Counted from the stretch's first letter, positions 23,420 through 32,161 are shown. The stretch: 44,793 nt of DNA from Sphingomonas sp. dw_22 (GCF_018449795.1 NZ_JAAVVE010000035.1:1-44793), one strand, 5' to 3'. The notes: generated from the letters alone by a model not told the origin. Made by a program: numbers and translations.

Positions 23420-25833
23420 TGTCGGGCTCCCATGGAATCGGTGAGTTGGGCGGCGGCCGGCGCCTGGACCGGCTCGCGCGCGGCGATCGGGCGGAACACG
23501 ACGGCCAGCATCATCGGCTGGTCGTTCTGGCGCTGCGGCGGCGGCACCATCATGAAGGCGGCCTCGTCGGCGCAGCGGAAGAGATGAGGCGCGGTCTGCT
23601 CCATGCCTTCGAGCGAGGGCAGCGCCTCGATCTCGTTGCGGCCGGGGCGCTGCTTTTCGGCCAGGAAGTCCTTGACCGGCATGAACACGGCGCTGTCCAC
23701 CTGCAGCCAGTCATAGAGCTGGCCGAACTGGATCCCGATCGAGAAGCGGCAATCGCCGACCGGGATCGGGGCGAGATAATAGCCGTCATGCGTCGGCGTC
23801 GCGGTGACATGGCCGGTCGAGACATTGCGGCCGTCGGCTATGATGACCGGCAGCGAGATCGTCCGGTCGATGAAATCGGCATATTTGAGCGTGAGCCCGA
23901 AGCGCCGGCTCGCGAGCAGCGCCAGCTTGAGCGACAGCCCCTCGCCATGGAGCTCCGCCGGCAGATACATCCGCTCGGAACCCTTCATGTAGAACAGGCC
24001 GCGCTGGCGCAGGCCGCGCTGGGCAATGGCGGGATCGAACAGCGCGACCGTATCGTCGACGCCCAGGTTCACGTCGTGCTCGAACTCGGCGAGCACCGCC
24101 AGCTCCTGCGGCATCGGCAGGAACATCAGCCGGCCGAGCACCGCCGCCGCGCCGCGGCGCCACAAGGTCGCCTCGTCGGGCACGGCGTGGCGGACGAATA
24201 GCTCGCGCTCTTCGCGGATGAAACGGAGGCAGCCCGCCTGGACCCGGTCGCGGATCGCGCTCTGGCGCGATTTGATGCTGTTGCCCTTGCGGATCGGCGT
24301 GCCGTCGCGCTTGTAATCGACCACCGATCCCTGCGCCGCGGTGCAGAGCTGCTCGACCACCGCGACATTGCTGCACAGCGATTCCAGCGTGTAGGCGTCG
24401 TAATGCTCGGCCCCCAGCAGGCCGCGCTTGTCGAGGCCGGTGAGGGCCTGTTCGCGCAGCAGCAGGTAGCGGCCGGCGACATGGACGCCGAACGCCTTGG
24501 AAAGCAGCCCGTCGATATCGTTCTGGACCGAACCGTTATAGCCGAGATCGACCAGCATCAGCGTGTCGCCCGGCGCCGGGTTCACGCTGGCGCGGACATG
24601 GGCGATCATCCGCTCGGCAAAGCCTTCGCCGCTCTTGATGATCCGCCGCATCCGTGCCGGGTTCCGGATCTCGCGCAGGAAAGCCGCGCCCCTGCCGGTC
24701 GCGGCGGGCAGCCCTTTCATCAGTTGCGCGACCTCGGGCTTGGGCAGGAGCAACTGGTTGGCGAGCGCGCGCAAGTCGCCGCCGATCTCCAGCTCGATAT
24801 AGCGCTCGATCGCTTCCTTGCTGGTGAGCGATGCGGCGGTGGCGGTGAAGCGGCTGATCTCGATCGCATGGGCCGATGCGTTCGCGCCGCTCGCCTGGTG
24901 CACCAGCATCGGCATGTGCCCGTCGCGCATCAGGAAGAGATAATGGACCTGGCCGCCGCGCTCGGCGCGGAGGGCTTCGGCTTCGGCCGTCAGCCAGCGC
25001 TCGAAGCCGCCCAGCACCGGACCGAGAGTGGAGAAGCCGAACCGCTCGGCCGGATCGGCGATCGACGGCTCGATCGCGGAAAGCGTGGCGCGGTGCGGCT
25101 GGTGCGTCGTCGCGACCTGCACGGGGGCCGGATCGAGCATCGCGCTCACCGCGGCTTCGAGGCGCAGGCGCTGCTCGGTGGTCTCGTCGAACTGCTTCAG
25201 GTGCAGCGTCTGCACGCCGAGCGGCGCGACGCCGCCGACATCGGCGGCCTTGTTGTCGCCGATGTGTAGGATGTCGTGCGGGGCGACACCCAGTTCCTTG
25301 AGCACGAGTTCGTAGAGGCCGTCGCTTTTGGAGCGGCCATAGACCGACGAGCAGAACAGGCGATCGATCAGCGCGGCGACGTCCTCGCCCGCCGAGGCCG
25401 CGATCAGGCCGCGAAGCTGGTCGGCATCGAGATAGGTGTCGCTGACGATGATGACGCCCATGCCGCGGCGATGCGCCTCGCGCATCAGCGCGACGGTGGG
25501 GCGGAAGGCGAAGCAATGAGCGGCCTCGGCGTCGATCTCGTTCCGCACGGCGGCGGCGCGTTCTGCCTCGGTGCCGTTGGGCAGCAGCTCGGCATAGATT
25601 TCGGCGATGCTCACTTCGGTCTGCCGGCGGCGGACCGCGGCGGCCGTCCGCGCGCGCTGCTCGGCCCATTGGCGCTGCGGCACGGTGATGCCGGGCAGCG
25701 CGCCGAACAGGTCGCGCGGCGCATGGGTGTCGCGCCACAGCAAGGTGTCGAAGCAATCGAGCGAGAGCAGCTTCAGCGGGCCGCGGCCATCGAGCGCGGT
25801 CGGCAGGGCGTGCGGAAGGATCGTGTCGGCCAA
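23416..25833 (-). CDS. Large HAD-superfamily protein (COG5610 type)
   Basis: An 805-residue protein whose first ~230 residues form a HAD domain: motif I DCFDT (Asp26, Asp29), motif II VSDTYLD (131-136), motif III lysine at Lys169 in YGRSKSDG, and motif IV GDNKAAD (192-198). The residues for phosphoryl transfer are intact. The remaining ~570 residues include FLMRDGHMPML and LMLVDLGYNGSVQNDID, resembling large predicted HAD proteins linked with glycan or surface polysaccharide loci. The substrate is unknown. It is translationally coupled to the methyltransferase. A -10-like element is at 25878-25885. The divergent neighbour is flaF. Confidence 0.75.
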   Translation of the reverse strand: MADTILPHALPTALDGRGPLKLLSLDCFDTLLWRDTHAPRDLFGALPGITVPQRQWAEQRARTAAAVRRRQTEVSIAEIYAELLPNGTEAERAAAVRNEIDAEAAHCFAFRPTVALMREAHRRGMGVIIVSDTYLDADQLRGLIAASAGEDVAALIDRLFCSSVYGRSKSDGLYELVLKELGVAPHDILHIGDNKAADVGGVAPLGVQTLHLKQFDETTEQRLRLEAAVSAMLDPAPVQVATTHQPHRATLSAIEPSIADPAERFGFSTLGPVLGGFERWLTAEAEALRAERGGQVHYLFLMRDGHMPMLVHQASGANASAHAIEISRFTATAASLTSKEAIERYIELEIGGDLRALANQLLLPKPEVAQLMKGLPAATGRGAAFLREIRNPARMRRIIKSGEGFAERMIAHVRASVNPAPGDTLMLVDLGYNGSVQNDIDGLLSKAFGVHVAGRYLLLREQALTGLDKRGLLGAEHYDAYTLESLCSNVAVVEQLCTAAQGSVVDYKRDGTPIRKGNSIKSRQSAIRDRVQAGCLRFIREERELFVRHAVPDEATLWRRGAAAVLGRLMFLPMPQELAVLAEFEHDVNLGVDDTVALFDPAIAQRGLRQRGLFYMKGSERMYLPAELHGEGLSLKLALLASRRFGLTLKYADFIDRTISLPVIIADGRNVSTGHVTATPTHDGYYLAPIPVGDCRFSIGIQFGQLYDWLQVDSAVFMPVKDFLAEKQRPGRNEIEALPSLEGMEQTAPHLFRCADEAAFMMVPPPQRQNDQPMMLAVVFRPIAAREPVQAPAAAQLTDSMGARQ

Positions 25834-25877
25834 TGCGGTTTCCCTGGAACCTGCGCCGCATCGGTGGGCGCACGAAT

Positions 25878-25885
25878 CTTATAGG
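25878..25885 (-). promoter_or_regulatory. Putative -10 element for the HAD-methyltransferase operon
   Basis: Reads CCTATAAG on the minus strand, 45 bases before the HAD gene. On the plus strand a related CCTAGAAT at 25914-25921 may serve flaF. Confidence 0.5.
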
Positions 25886-25945
25886 ATGCTCGCGGCCGCT
25901 CGCGGCGAAATCGTCCTAGAATGGAGAAGCAGAAAAGGAGCCCGA

Positions 25946-26305
25946 ATGACTCTCACCGCCTATCAAGCGGCCCGCAGCCGGGCCGAGACTCCCCGCGCGG
26001 CCGAGCTTCGCCTGATGAGCGAAATCACCGGCGAGATGATTGCGGCCCAGGATGCCGGCCTGAAGGGCGCGATGCTGATGCCCGCGCTCTATCGCAACCG
26101 GCAGATGTGGTCGGCCTTCGTCACCGATTGCGGCGCCAGGGGCAACGGACTGCCCATGCCGCTGCGCGCGCAGATCATTTCGCTCGGCCTATGGGTCGAT
26201 CGCTTCACCAGCGACGTGATCGCGGGGCGCGAATCGCTCTCCGAGCTGATCTCGCTCAATCGCACGATCATGGATGGGCTGCGCGCCGAACGCCTCGCCG
26301 CCTGA
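25946..26305 (+). CDS. flaF: Flagellin regulator FlaF
   Basis: A 119-residue FlaF. Alphaproteobacterial FlaF is needed for flagellin synthesis or secretion and usually acts against the flagellin mRNA regulator FlbT. Family features are the N-terminal AYQAARSRAETPRAAELRLMSEIT, MMPALYRNRQMWSAFVTDC-like middle and the FTSDVIAGRESLSELISLN end. The ATG at 25946 has AAAGGAG just upstream. No flagellin or flbT gene is in the window. A strong terminator follows at 26326-26360, so the gene stands alone. Confidence 0.9.
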   Translation: MTLTAYQAARSRAETPRAAELRLMSEITGEMIAAQDAGLKGAMLMPALYRNRQMWSAFVTDCGARGNGLPMPLRAQIISLGLWVDRFTSDVIAGRESLSELISLNRTIMDGLRAERLAA

Positions 26306-26325
26306 TCCGATATTCCGACAACACA

Positions 26326-26360
26326 GAAAGGGCGCCGCGAGACGATCGCGGCGCCCTTTC
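26326..26360 (+). terminator. Rho-independent terminator of flaF
   Basis: A perfect 15-bp stem (GAAAGGGCGCCGCGA with TCGCGGCGCCCTTTC) around a GACGA loop, 20 bases after flaF. Confidence 0.85.
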
Positions 26361-26439
26361 TCGTACCTCTCCGGGATCACTACATCGCAATCTCCTGCGG
26401 CACTCCCCCTCTACCAACCTGCTTCCCATCCAAATGGAA

Positions 26440-26473
26440 AAGAGAGCGCCGCGGTTGTCCCGCGGCGCCCTCT
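26440..26473 (-). terminator. Rho-independent terminator of the first chemoreceptor gene
   Basis: A 15-bp stem with one mismatch, sharing the GCGCCGCGG core with the flaF terminator. Read on the minus strand it is followed by a T tract, and it lies 27 bases past the chemoreceptor stop. Confidence 0.85.
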
Positions 26474-26499
26474 TCATTCCTGGGTGAAGGGGATGAGCA

Positions 26500-28134
26500 T
26501 CAGAACGACGTCCAGTCCCCCGCATCGCCTCCGGTCGCCATCGCGGCCGCCGGCAGCGCCTTTACCGGTGAGACATAGGCGTTCGGCTTCGTCTGACGGG
26601 GTGCCTGGCGCGGGGCAGGCTTGCGCTGCTCGTTGCCGATCTTGAATCGGGCGGCCTGATCGGCGAGCGAAGTCACTTCCGAGCTGAGGTTGCGCGCGGC
26701 GGCGGAGGTCTGCTCGACCATCGCGGCATTCTGCTGGGTGGCGTGATCCATCGTGCCGATCGCGACGCTGATCTGGCTGATTGCGGTCGATTGCGCCTGG
26801 TTATCGGCGGCCATCTGGCCGAGCAGGCTGTGGACTTCCCCGACATCGCCGGAGATATTGGCGAGCGCGCCGTCGACTTTCTCCACCATCTGCACGGCGG
26901 CGACGATGTCGGTCTGGGTGGCGGTGAGCTGGTCGCGGGCGCGGCCGGCTTCCTCCTCGGCACGCATCGCAAGCGCCGAGACCAGATCCGCCACGACCGC
27001 GAAGCCGCGGCCTGCCTCGCCGGCACGGCCTGCTTCCACCGCCGCGTTCATCGCGAGGACGCGGGTCTGAAAGGCGATCTTGTCGAGGCCCTCGATCACG
27101 CTGTCGATGCCCTTGGCGCTCTCGCTCACCCGGCCCATTGCCTGCACGGCCTCATCGGCGATCGAGCGGCCGCCCGAGACGGTGGCGATGGCGCCGTCGG
27201 CGCGCTCGACCGTCTGCGATGCGGCGGTGGCGCTCACCTTGAGCCGTTGATCGATCTGGGTGATCGCGGCGGAGGTCTCCTCCAGGCTGGCGGCATTGCC
27301 TTCGGTGCGGCGCGCGAGGTCTTCCGAAGCCTGAGCGATCTCGCCCGAGCCGGTCTGGATCGCGGTGGCACTTTCGATCACCGATCCGATCAGGCCGCGC
27401 AGGCTGGTCGTCGCCTCGTTGAAATGGGCACGGACCTCAGCATAGGCGGGCGGAAATTCGTGGGTGATCTCGGCGCTCAGATCGCCCTGCGCCAGGCTCT
27501 TGAGGCTTTCGCCCAGCGCGCCGACCACCACGCCCAGCTCCTCCGATTGCCGCGCGCGATCGGCGCTGGCGGCGCGCTCGACCTCGTGCCGCTCGCGCTC
27601 GGTGGCGACGATCGTGTCGAGCAGCAGGACGATGCGATGCGTGAGCCACATCAGCGTCGCAGCCTCGGCGACCAGGATCACGGCGTGGAACAGGATGCGG
27701 CCGAACGAGGCGTCGCCTTCGAACACCCATGCCGGCACGAGCATGCCGAAGGCGAGATGATGCACCGCGACCACCGCGGCAGCGGCGGCGATCGCGCGCC
27801 AGTCGCACAGCAGCACCGACATCGCCAGCCCGGCGAAGAAGATCATGTGCAGGTCGGTCTGCCAGGCCTGGCCGGCGAAGACGTAGAGCATCAGCACGGG
27901 CTGCGCGGTGGCGGTGATCGCCATCGCGATGCGCGCGGCGCTATCGATACTGCCGCGCGAGACGAGCATGCAGGGATAGACGATCAGCGCGATTGCGAGC
28001 AGCGCGGCGCCATAATGGCCCGAGGCGCCGGTCACGAACGCGCCCACCAGGCAGGACAGGCCGAGCAATGCCGACCAGGCGCACAGCGCGCGCATTCCGA
28101 GCGTGCGGATGCGCTCGAGGGTCAAGGGAGTCAT
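26500..28134 (-). CDS. Methyl-accepting chemotaxis protein with multi-helix membrane sensor
   Basis: A 544-residue chemoreceptor. The first ~200 residues hold about six membrane helices and no large periplasmic loop, so it probably senses in or at the membrane. A HAMP-like segment (SLAQGDLSAEITHEFPPAY) leads to the signalling domain with the hairpin EAGRAGEAGRGFAVVADLV. It ends in DWTSF after a flexible linker, a likely CheR/CheB tether. The start ATG at 28134 overlaps the stop of the small upstream gene. Its signalling half is nearly identical at DNA level to that of the next chemoreceptor. Confidence 0.9.
   Translation of the reverse strand: MTPLTLERIRTLGMRALCAWSALLGLSCLVGAFVTGASGHYGAALLAIALIVYPCMLVSRGSIDSAARIAMAITATAQPVLMLYVFAGQAWQTDLHMIFFAGLAMSVLLCDWRAIAAAAAVVAVHHLAFGMLVPAWVFEGDASFGRILFHAVILVAEAATLMWLTHRIVLLLDTIVATERERHEVERAASADRARQSEELGVVVGALGESLKSLAQGDLSAEITHEFPPAYAEVRAHFNEATTSLRGLIGSVIESATAIQTGSGEIAQASEDLARRTEGNAASLEETSAAITQIDQRLKVSATAASQTVERADGAIATVSGGRSIADEAVQAMGRVSESAKGIDSVIEGLDKIAFQTRVLAMNAAVEAGRAGEAGRGFAVVADLVSALAMRAEEEAGRARDQLTATQTDIVAAVQMVEKVDGALANISGDVGEVHSLLGQMAADNQAQSTAISQISVAIGTMDHATQQNAAMVEQTSAAARNLSSEVTSLADQAARFKIGNEQRKPAPRQAPRQTKPNAYVSPVKALPAAAMATGGDAGDWTSF
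26641..27345. repeat. Near-identical direct repeat, copy 1 (chemoreceptor signalling half)
   Basis: This stretch matches 28768-29472 without any gap, at a constant offset of 2127 bases, with long identical blocks such as around the EAGRAGEAGRGFAV hairpin. The flanking sensor parts are unrelated. Confidence 0.85.
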
Positions 28135-28460
28135 GTCGTTTTCTCCGGGGTCGTGCCGCAGCCGAAAAAGGCGGCGGAGAACAGAAGGGAGCCGTGGCGC
28201 AGGGCGGGCAGGGCCAGCCGGGCGCGTTCGCCCCACACGAAATAGGCGCCGGCATAGGGGCCGCGCCCGATCAGCCTGGCATCGGCCTGGGTCGCCCAGC
28301 GCATGCTCTCGGCATCGGCGCGCGGACCGATCGGCGCGATCAGCATCGCGCCTTCGCCGGGTGGGACGAGGCCGAGCGTGCCCGCGGCGATCGCAAGCGA
28401 TGCCTGGAGCCAGACGCCGCGGATGCGGGTACGGCGAGGGGAGGCGGGGGGCGCATTCAT
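28131..28460 (-). CDS. Small hypothetical protein coupled to a chemoreceptor
   Basis: A 109-residue protein. From GVWLQASLAIAAGTLGLVPPGEGAML it is hydrophobic and glycine-rich, then GPYAGAYFVWGERARLALPALRHGSLLFSA; I recall similar unnamed sphingomonad proteins. It may be membrane-associated. The stop overlaps the ATG of the chemoreceptor (ATGA). The -10-like element ends only 10 bases before the ATG, so the mRNA may be leaderless. Function unknown; the coupling suggests a link to that receptor. Confidence 0.65.
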   Translation of the reverse strand: MNAPPASPRRTRIRGVWLQASLAIAAGTLGLVPPGEGAMLIAPIGPRADAESMRWATQADARLIGRGPYAGAYFVWGERARLALPALRHGSLLFSAAFFGCGTTPEKTT

Positions 28461-28469
28461 ATCGGTTTC

Positions 28470-28477
28470 ATTATAGA
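28470..28477 (-). promoter_or_regulatory. Putative -10 element implying a leaderless transcript
   Basis: Reads TCTATAAT on the minus strand. The hexamer ends 10 bases before the ATG at 28460, leaving room for only a few bases of leader if transcription starts the usual 6-7 bases downstream. No Shine-Dalgarno sequence fits in that space. Confidence 0.5.
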
Positions 28478-28554
28478 GCGGCGGCGGACCGATCGGTTCG
28501 AACCTGCAAGATCGTTGGAGCATGCGGGAAGCGGCTTGCCCGGTGCGGTCATGC

Positions 28555-28594
28555 GAAAACGGGCGCCGCGACGATGGTCGCGACGCCCGTTTTC
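28555..28594 (-). terminator. Rho-independent terminator of the second chemoreceptor gene
   Basis: An 18-base arm (GAAAACGGGCGCCGCGAC) pairs with GTCGCGACGCCCGTTTTC around GATG with one mismatched position. On the minus strand it ends in TTTT, 18 bases after the receptor stop. Confidence 0.85.
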
Positions 28595-28611
28595 GGTGAG
28601 ACAGGTGGGTG

Positions 28612-30495
28612 TTAGAACGACGTCCAGTCGTCGTGCGCCGCGCTGCCATTGGCCATCGCCGCGACCGGCAGCGCCTTGACCGGCGAGACATAGGCGGAGG
28701 CCACCGCCTTCGCCTTGGCGGCCGGGGCGACGCTGCGCACGATGGCGCGGGGACGCTCGTCGCCGATCTTGAATCGGGCGGCCTGATCGGCGAGCGAAGT
28801 CACTTCCGAGCTGAGGTTGCGCGCGGCGGCCGAAGTCTGCTCGACCATCGCGGCGTTCTGCTGGGTCGACTGGTCCATCGTGCCGATCGCGATGCTGATC
28901 TGGGTGATCGCGGTCGACTGGGCCTGGTTGTCGGCGGCCATCTGGCCGAGCAGGCTATGGACTTCGCCGACATCGCTGGAGATGTTGGCGAGCGCGCCAT
29001 CGACCTTTTCCACCATCTGCACGGCGGCGACGATATCGGTCTGGGTGGCGGTGAGCTGATCGCGGGCTCGCCCGGCTTCCTCCTCAGCACGCATCGCGAG
29101 TGCCGAGACCAGATCGGCGACCACCGCGAAGCCGCGGCCTGCCTCGCCGGCACGGCCTGCTTCGACCGCCGCGTTCATCGCGAGCACGCGGGTCTGGAAG
29201 GCGATCTTGTCGAGGCCTTCGATCACGCTGTCGATGCCCTTGGCGCTTTCGCTGACGCGGGTCATCGCCTGTACCGCCTCGTCGGCGATCGAGCGGCCGC
29301 CGGAGACCGTCGTGATGGCGCCGTCCGCCCGCTCCACCGTCCGCGAGGCCGATTCCGCCGTCGCCTTCAGGCGGCCGTCCATCTGGGTGATCGCGGCGGA
29401 GGTCTCCTCCAGACTGGCGGCATTGCCTTCGGTGCGGCGCGCCAGATCCTCCGACGCCTGGGCGATCTCGCCCGAGCCGGTGCGGATGCTCGCGGTCGAT
29501 TCCATCACCGAGCCGATCAGGGTGCGCAGGCTGTCCAGCGCTTCGTTGAAGTTGGTCTTCAGCTCGGCATAGGCGGGCGGGAATTCGGTCCTGATCTGCG
29601 CGGTCAGATCGCCCTGGGTGAGCGACAACAGGCTGTCGCGGAGGCTGGAGGTGACGACCTGCTGCTCGGCGGCCGAGCGCGCATCCGTTTCGGCGCGGGT
29701 GACTGCGGCGGCGCGGAACTGCTCGACCGCGCCGGCGATCCGGCCCAGCTCGTCCCCGCGGTCGCGATGGGGAACCTCCGCCCGGCCGCCCTCGGCAAGC
29801 CTCGTAGTGACGTCCGCAAGCTCGGCCATCGGCTTGGCGACGGTGGCGTTGATCGCGAACCAGACGAACAACAGTCCGCCGATCGACGCGACCGCGAGCA
29901 GGATCGAAATGGTGATGGCGCCGTTCGCATAGGCATGCGCCTCCGCGTTCGTCGCATCGGAGCGTTCGCGCGACTTCTGCAGCAGCGCCTCGATCTGGTC
30001 GATCGCGGCGCGTGATTCCGTCTTGCCGTCGCCCTTGATGAGCGCCAGCGAGCCTTCGACATTGCCGGCCTTCTTGAGCGCGAACGTCTTCTCGTTGATC
30101 TCGATCAGCCTGTGGACCTGATCGTCCAGCTTCGCGACCAAGGGGGCGAATTCCTCGCCGCCGATCGGCTTGTACGTCGTGAGATCGTCCAGGAATGTCT
30201 TGTTCGCGGTGACGACGCGCTCTTCCAATGAGGCGATGTCCTTGGCGTCACGGGCGTTGTAATAGCTGTAGACGATGATCCGCAGTTCCTTGACGTCGCT
30301 CAGCAGGTCGGCCAGCGCGGACATGCCGGCGATGCCGCGTTCCACATGGCGCGACGCGGTGTCGCTCAGCGCGCTGTTCGAGACATAGCCGTTGATCCCG
30401 AGCGCGGCGGTGAGCGCGCCGAGAAAGGCGAACGCGACCAGCATCTTCTTTGCCAGTCGCCAATTGTTGATGAATGCGAGCATGTGCGAGTCCAT
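28612..30495 (-). CDS. Methyl-accepting chemotaxis protein with 4-helix-bundle sensor
   Basis: A 627-residue classical chemoreceptor: membrane helix 1 (about residues 14-36), a periplasmic helical sensor of about 150 residues of the 4HB_MCP type (LLSDVKELRIIVYSYYNARD), membrane helix 2 (AITISILLAVASIGGLLFVWFAI), HAMP, then the signalling domain with EAGRAGEAGRGFAVVADLV. It ends in DDWTSF, a likely CheR/CheB tether. The ATG at 30495 is used; a second in-frame ATG at 30483 is equally possible, as neither has a strong ribosome site. Its own promoter element is at 30555-30562. Confidence 0.93.
   Translation of the reverse strand: MDSHMLAFINNWRLAKKMLVAFAFLGALTAALGINGYVSNSALSDTASRHVERGIAGMSALADLLSDVKELRIIVYSYYNARDAKDIASLEERVVTANKTFLDDLTTYKPIGGEEFAPLVAKLDDQVHRLIEINEKTFALKKAGNVEGSLALIKGDGKTESRAAIDQIEALLQKSRERSDATNAEAHAYANGAITISILLAVASIGGLLFVWFAINATVAKPMAELADVTTRLAEGGRAEVPHRDRGDELGRIAGAVEQFRAAAVTRAETDARSAAEQQVVTSSLRDSLLSLTQGDLTAQIRTEFPPAYAELKTNFNEALDSLRTLIGSVMESTASIRTGSGEIAQASEDLARRTEGNAASLEETSAAITQMDGRLKATAESASRTVERADGAITTVSGGRSIADEAVQAMTRVSESAKGIDSVIEGLDKIAFQTRVLAMNAAVEAGRAGEAGRGFAVVADLVSALAMRAEEEAGRARDQLTATQTDIVAAVQMVEKVDGALANISSDVGEVHSLLGQMAADNQAQSTAITQISIAIGTMDQSTQQNAAMVEQTSAAARNLSSEVTSLADQAARFKIGDERPRAIVRSVAPAAKAKAVASAYVSPVKALPVAAMANGSAAHDDWTSF
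28768..29472. repeat. Near-identical direct repeat, copy 2 (chemoreceptor signalling half)
   Basis: Second copy of the repeat at 26641-27345. Differences are mostly single third-position changes. The boundaries given are approximate. Confidence 0.85.
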
Positions 30496-30554
30496 TCGAT
30501 CGGGGAGCGCAGGCCCCGGATTGAAAACAGGCTCCGGCGGAGCGGAACTCGTCC

Positions 30555-30562
30555 ATTATAGA
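30555..30562 (-). promoter_or_regulatory. Putative -10 element for the second chemoreceptor
   Basis: Reads TCTATAAT on the minus strand, 60 bases before the ATG at 30495. Confidence 0.45.
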
Positions 30563-30684
30563 TGGACTGGCGCATGCGGACTCCCGGAAGCCGTGAAATC
30601 ACGCGCTTTCCAGGCACTGTGTCCGCAGGAATGGATCCACGGATAATTACCTGGCACCCGCATCTCAGTTGTTGCGCAGTCGAT

Positions 30685-30692
30685 CCTATAAG
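30685..30692 (+). promoter_or_regulatory. Putative -10 element for the outer-membrane barrel gene
   Basis: Reads CCTATAAG on the plus strand, 32 bases before the GTG at 30724. Confidence 0.5.
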
Positions 30693-30723
30693 GAGAGGGA
30701 TATTTACCACTTCGGAGCTTGCC

Positions 30724-32106
30724 GTGACGATCAGCGTGACCACTCGTTTTCTTCTCGGCGCTGCGGCAATGCCTGTCCTGTTGGGGTTCTCCGTACCGGC
30801 CGCGGCGGGTCCGGACGACGGGCAGGAGACCAAGGTGAAGCTGAGCCTCGATGCCAGCGCCCGTGCGCGCATCGAGGCGATCGATGGCCAGTTCCGCCCG
30901 GCGACCAGTCCGGATGACGTGTTCGTATCGTTCCGCACCACCATAGCCGCGCGTCTGGACTTGGGCGATTTCACGCTCGGCGGCGAGATCGTCGATGCGC
31001 GCGGCTATGGCGAACGCGACAAGTCTTCGGTCAAGACCACCGAGGTCGATGCGCTCGAGCCCGTCCAGGCCTATGCCGCCTACAGCTTCCACGACGTGGC
31101 GGGGAAGGGCGACACGCTGACCGCCACCGCCGGGCGCTTCTCGCTCGATATCGGTTCCAGCCGGCTGGTGGGACGCACCGATTTCCCCAATACCGTGCTC
31201 TCCTATCTGGGCGCGATGGGCGAATGGCGCACGAAGAAGAAGGACCGGCTGGTCGTCTTCTGGACCGAGCCGTTCTCCGCGCTGCCCGATGACGCGGCGG
31301 GCCTCCATCACAACGGCTTCAAATTCGATCGTGCCGCCGGCAACATGACCTTTTTCGGCGCGAGCGGCACCGCCGCCGATGTCTTCGACAAGGTGAGCGT
31401 CGAGCTGTACGGCTATCGCCTGATCGAGGAGGATCGCCCGGAGACGCTCACCCGCAACCGCCGCCTCTCGACCTTCGGCACCCGCATCCGCCGCGCGCCG
31501 GCCAAGGGCCAGTTCGACTTCGAGGCCGAGGGTGCGCTCCAGCGCGGCACCGCGCGCGCCACCACGGCGGCGAACGACATCAAGGATCTCGATGTGCGCG
31601 CGGGCTTCGGCCATGCCGAGGCCGGCTGGACTGCCCCCGCCGGCTGGATGCCGCGCGTCTCGGTGATGTTCGACTATGCCTCGGCCGATGGCGCCAGGGA
31701 TTCCTATGGCCGGTTCGACACGCTGTTCGGCGCCCGCCGCGCCGATTTCGGGCCGGTGGCGCTCTATGGCCCGGTGGGCCGCGCCAACCTGGTCTCGCCG
31801 GGCGCGCGGATCGAAGCCAAGCCGTCCAAGCGGCTCGACCTGATGGCAGCGGTGCGCGGGCTGTGGCTGGCGGATGCGACTGACAGCTTCGCCTCGACCA
31901 GCGTTCGCGACAAGACCGGTGCTTCGGGCCGCCACGCCGGCACCCAGTTCGAGGCGCGGGCGCGCCGCTGGCTGATCCAGGACCGGCTCCGGCTGGAGGC
32001 GGGCGCTGCCTATCTCGCCAAGGGCCATTTCCTGAAATACGCCCCGAACGCGCCGCACACCGGCGATACGCGCTATGGTTATATGGACCTGTCGGTCAGC
32101 TTCTGA
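30724..32106 (+). CDS. Alginate-export-type outer-membrane beta-barrel protein
   Basis: A 460-residue protein with a signal peptide (MTISVTTRFLLGAAAM, cleaved near PAAAG) and alternating hydrophobic/polar strands throughout, ending in phenylalanine (LSVSF) as outer-membrane barrels do. The blocks TATAGRFSLDIGSSRLVGRTDFPNT and FDTLFGARRADFG are the pattern of the AlgE-like alginate export family. In sphingomonads such proteins may move polysaccharide or other solutes; no biosynthesis genes are adjacent. I use the GTG at 30724 with GGAG six bases ahead. A 12-bp terminator hairpin follows. Confidence 0.8.
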   Translation: MTISVTTRFLLGAAAMPVLLGFSVPAAAGPDDGQETKVKLSLDASARARIEAIDGQFRPATSPDDVFVSFRTTIAARLDLGDFTLGGEIVDARGYGERDKSSVKTTEVDALEPVQAYAAYSFHDVAGKGDTLTATAGRFSLDIGSSRLVGRTDFPNTVLSYLGAMGEWRTKKKDRLVVFWTEPFSALPDDAAGLHHNGFKFDRAAGNMTFFGASGTAADVFDKVSVELYGYRLIEEDRPETLTRNRRLSTFGTRIRRAPAKGQFDFEAEGALQRGTARATTAANDIKDLDVRAGFGHAEAGWTAPAGWMPRVSVMFDYASADGARDSYGRFDTLFGARRADFGPVALYGPVGRANLVSPGARIEAKPSKRLDLMAAVRGLWLADATDSFASTSVRDKTGASGRHAGTQFEARARRWLIQDRLRLEAGAAYLAKGHFLKYAPNAPHTGDTRYGYMDLSVSF

Positions 32107-32161
32107 TCGCGGGACCGAAGGGGCGCCCCAGGGCGCATCGCGGCACCAGCCGCGCCGCGTT

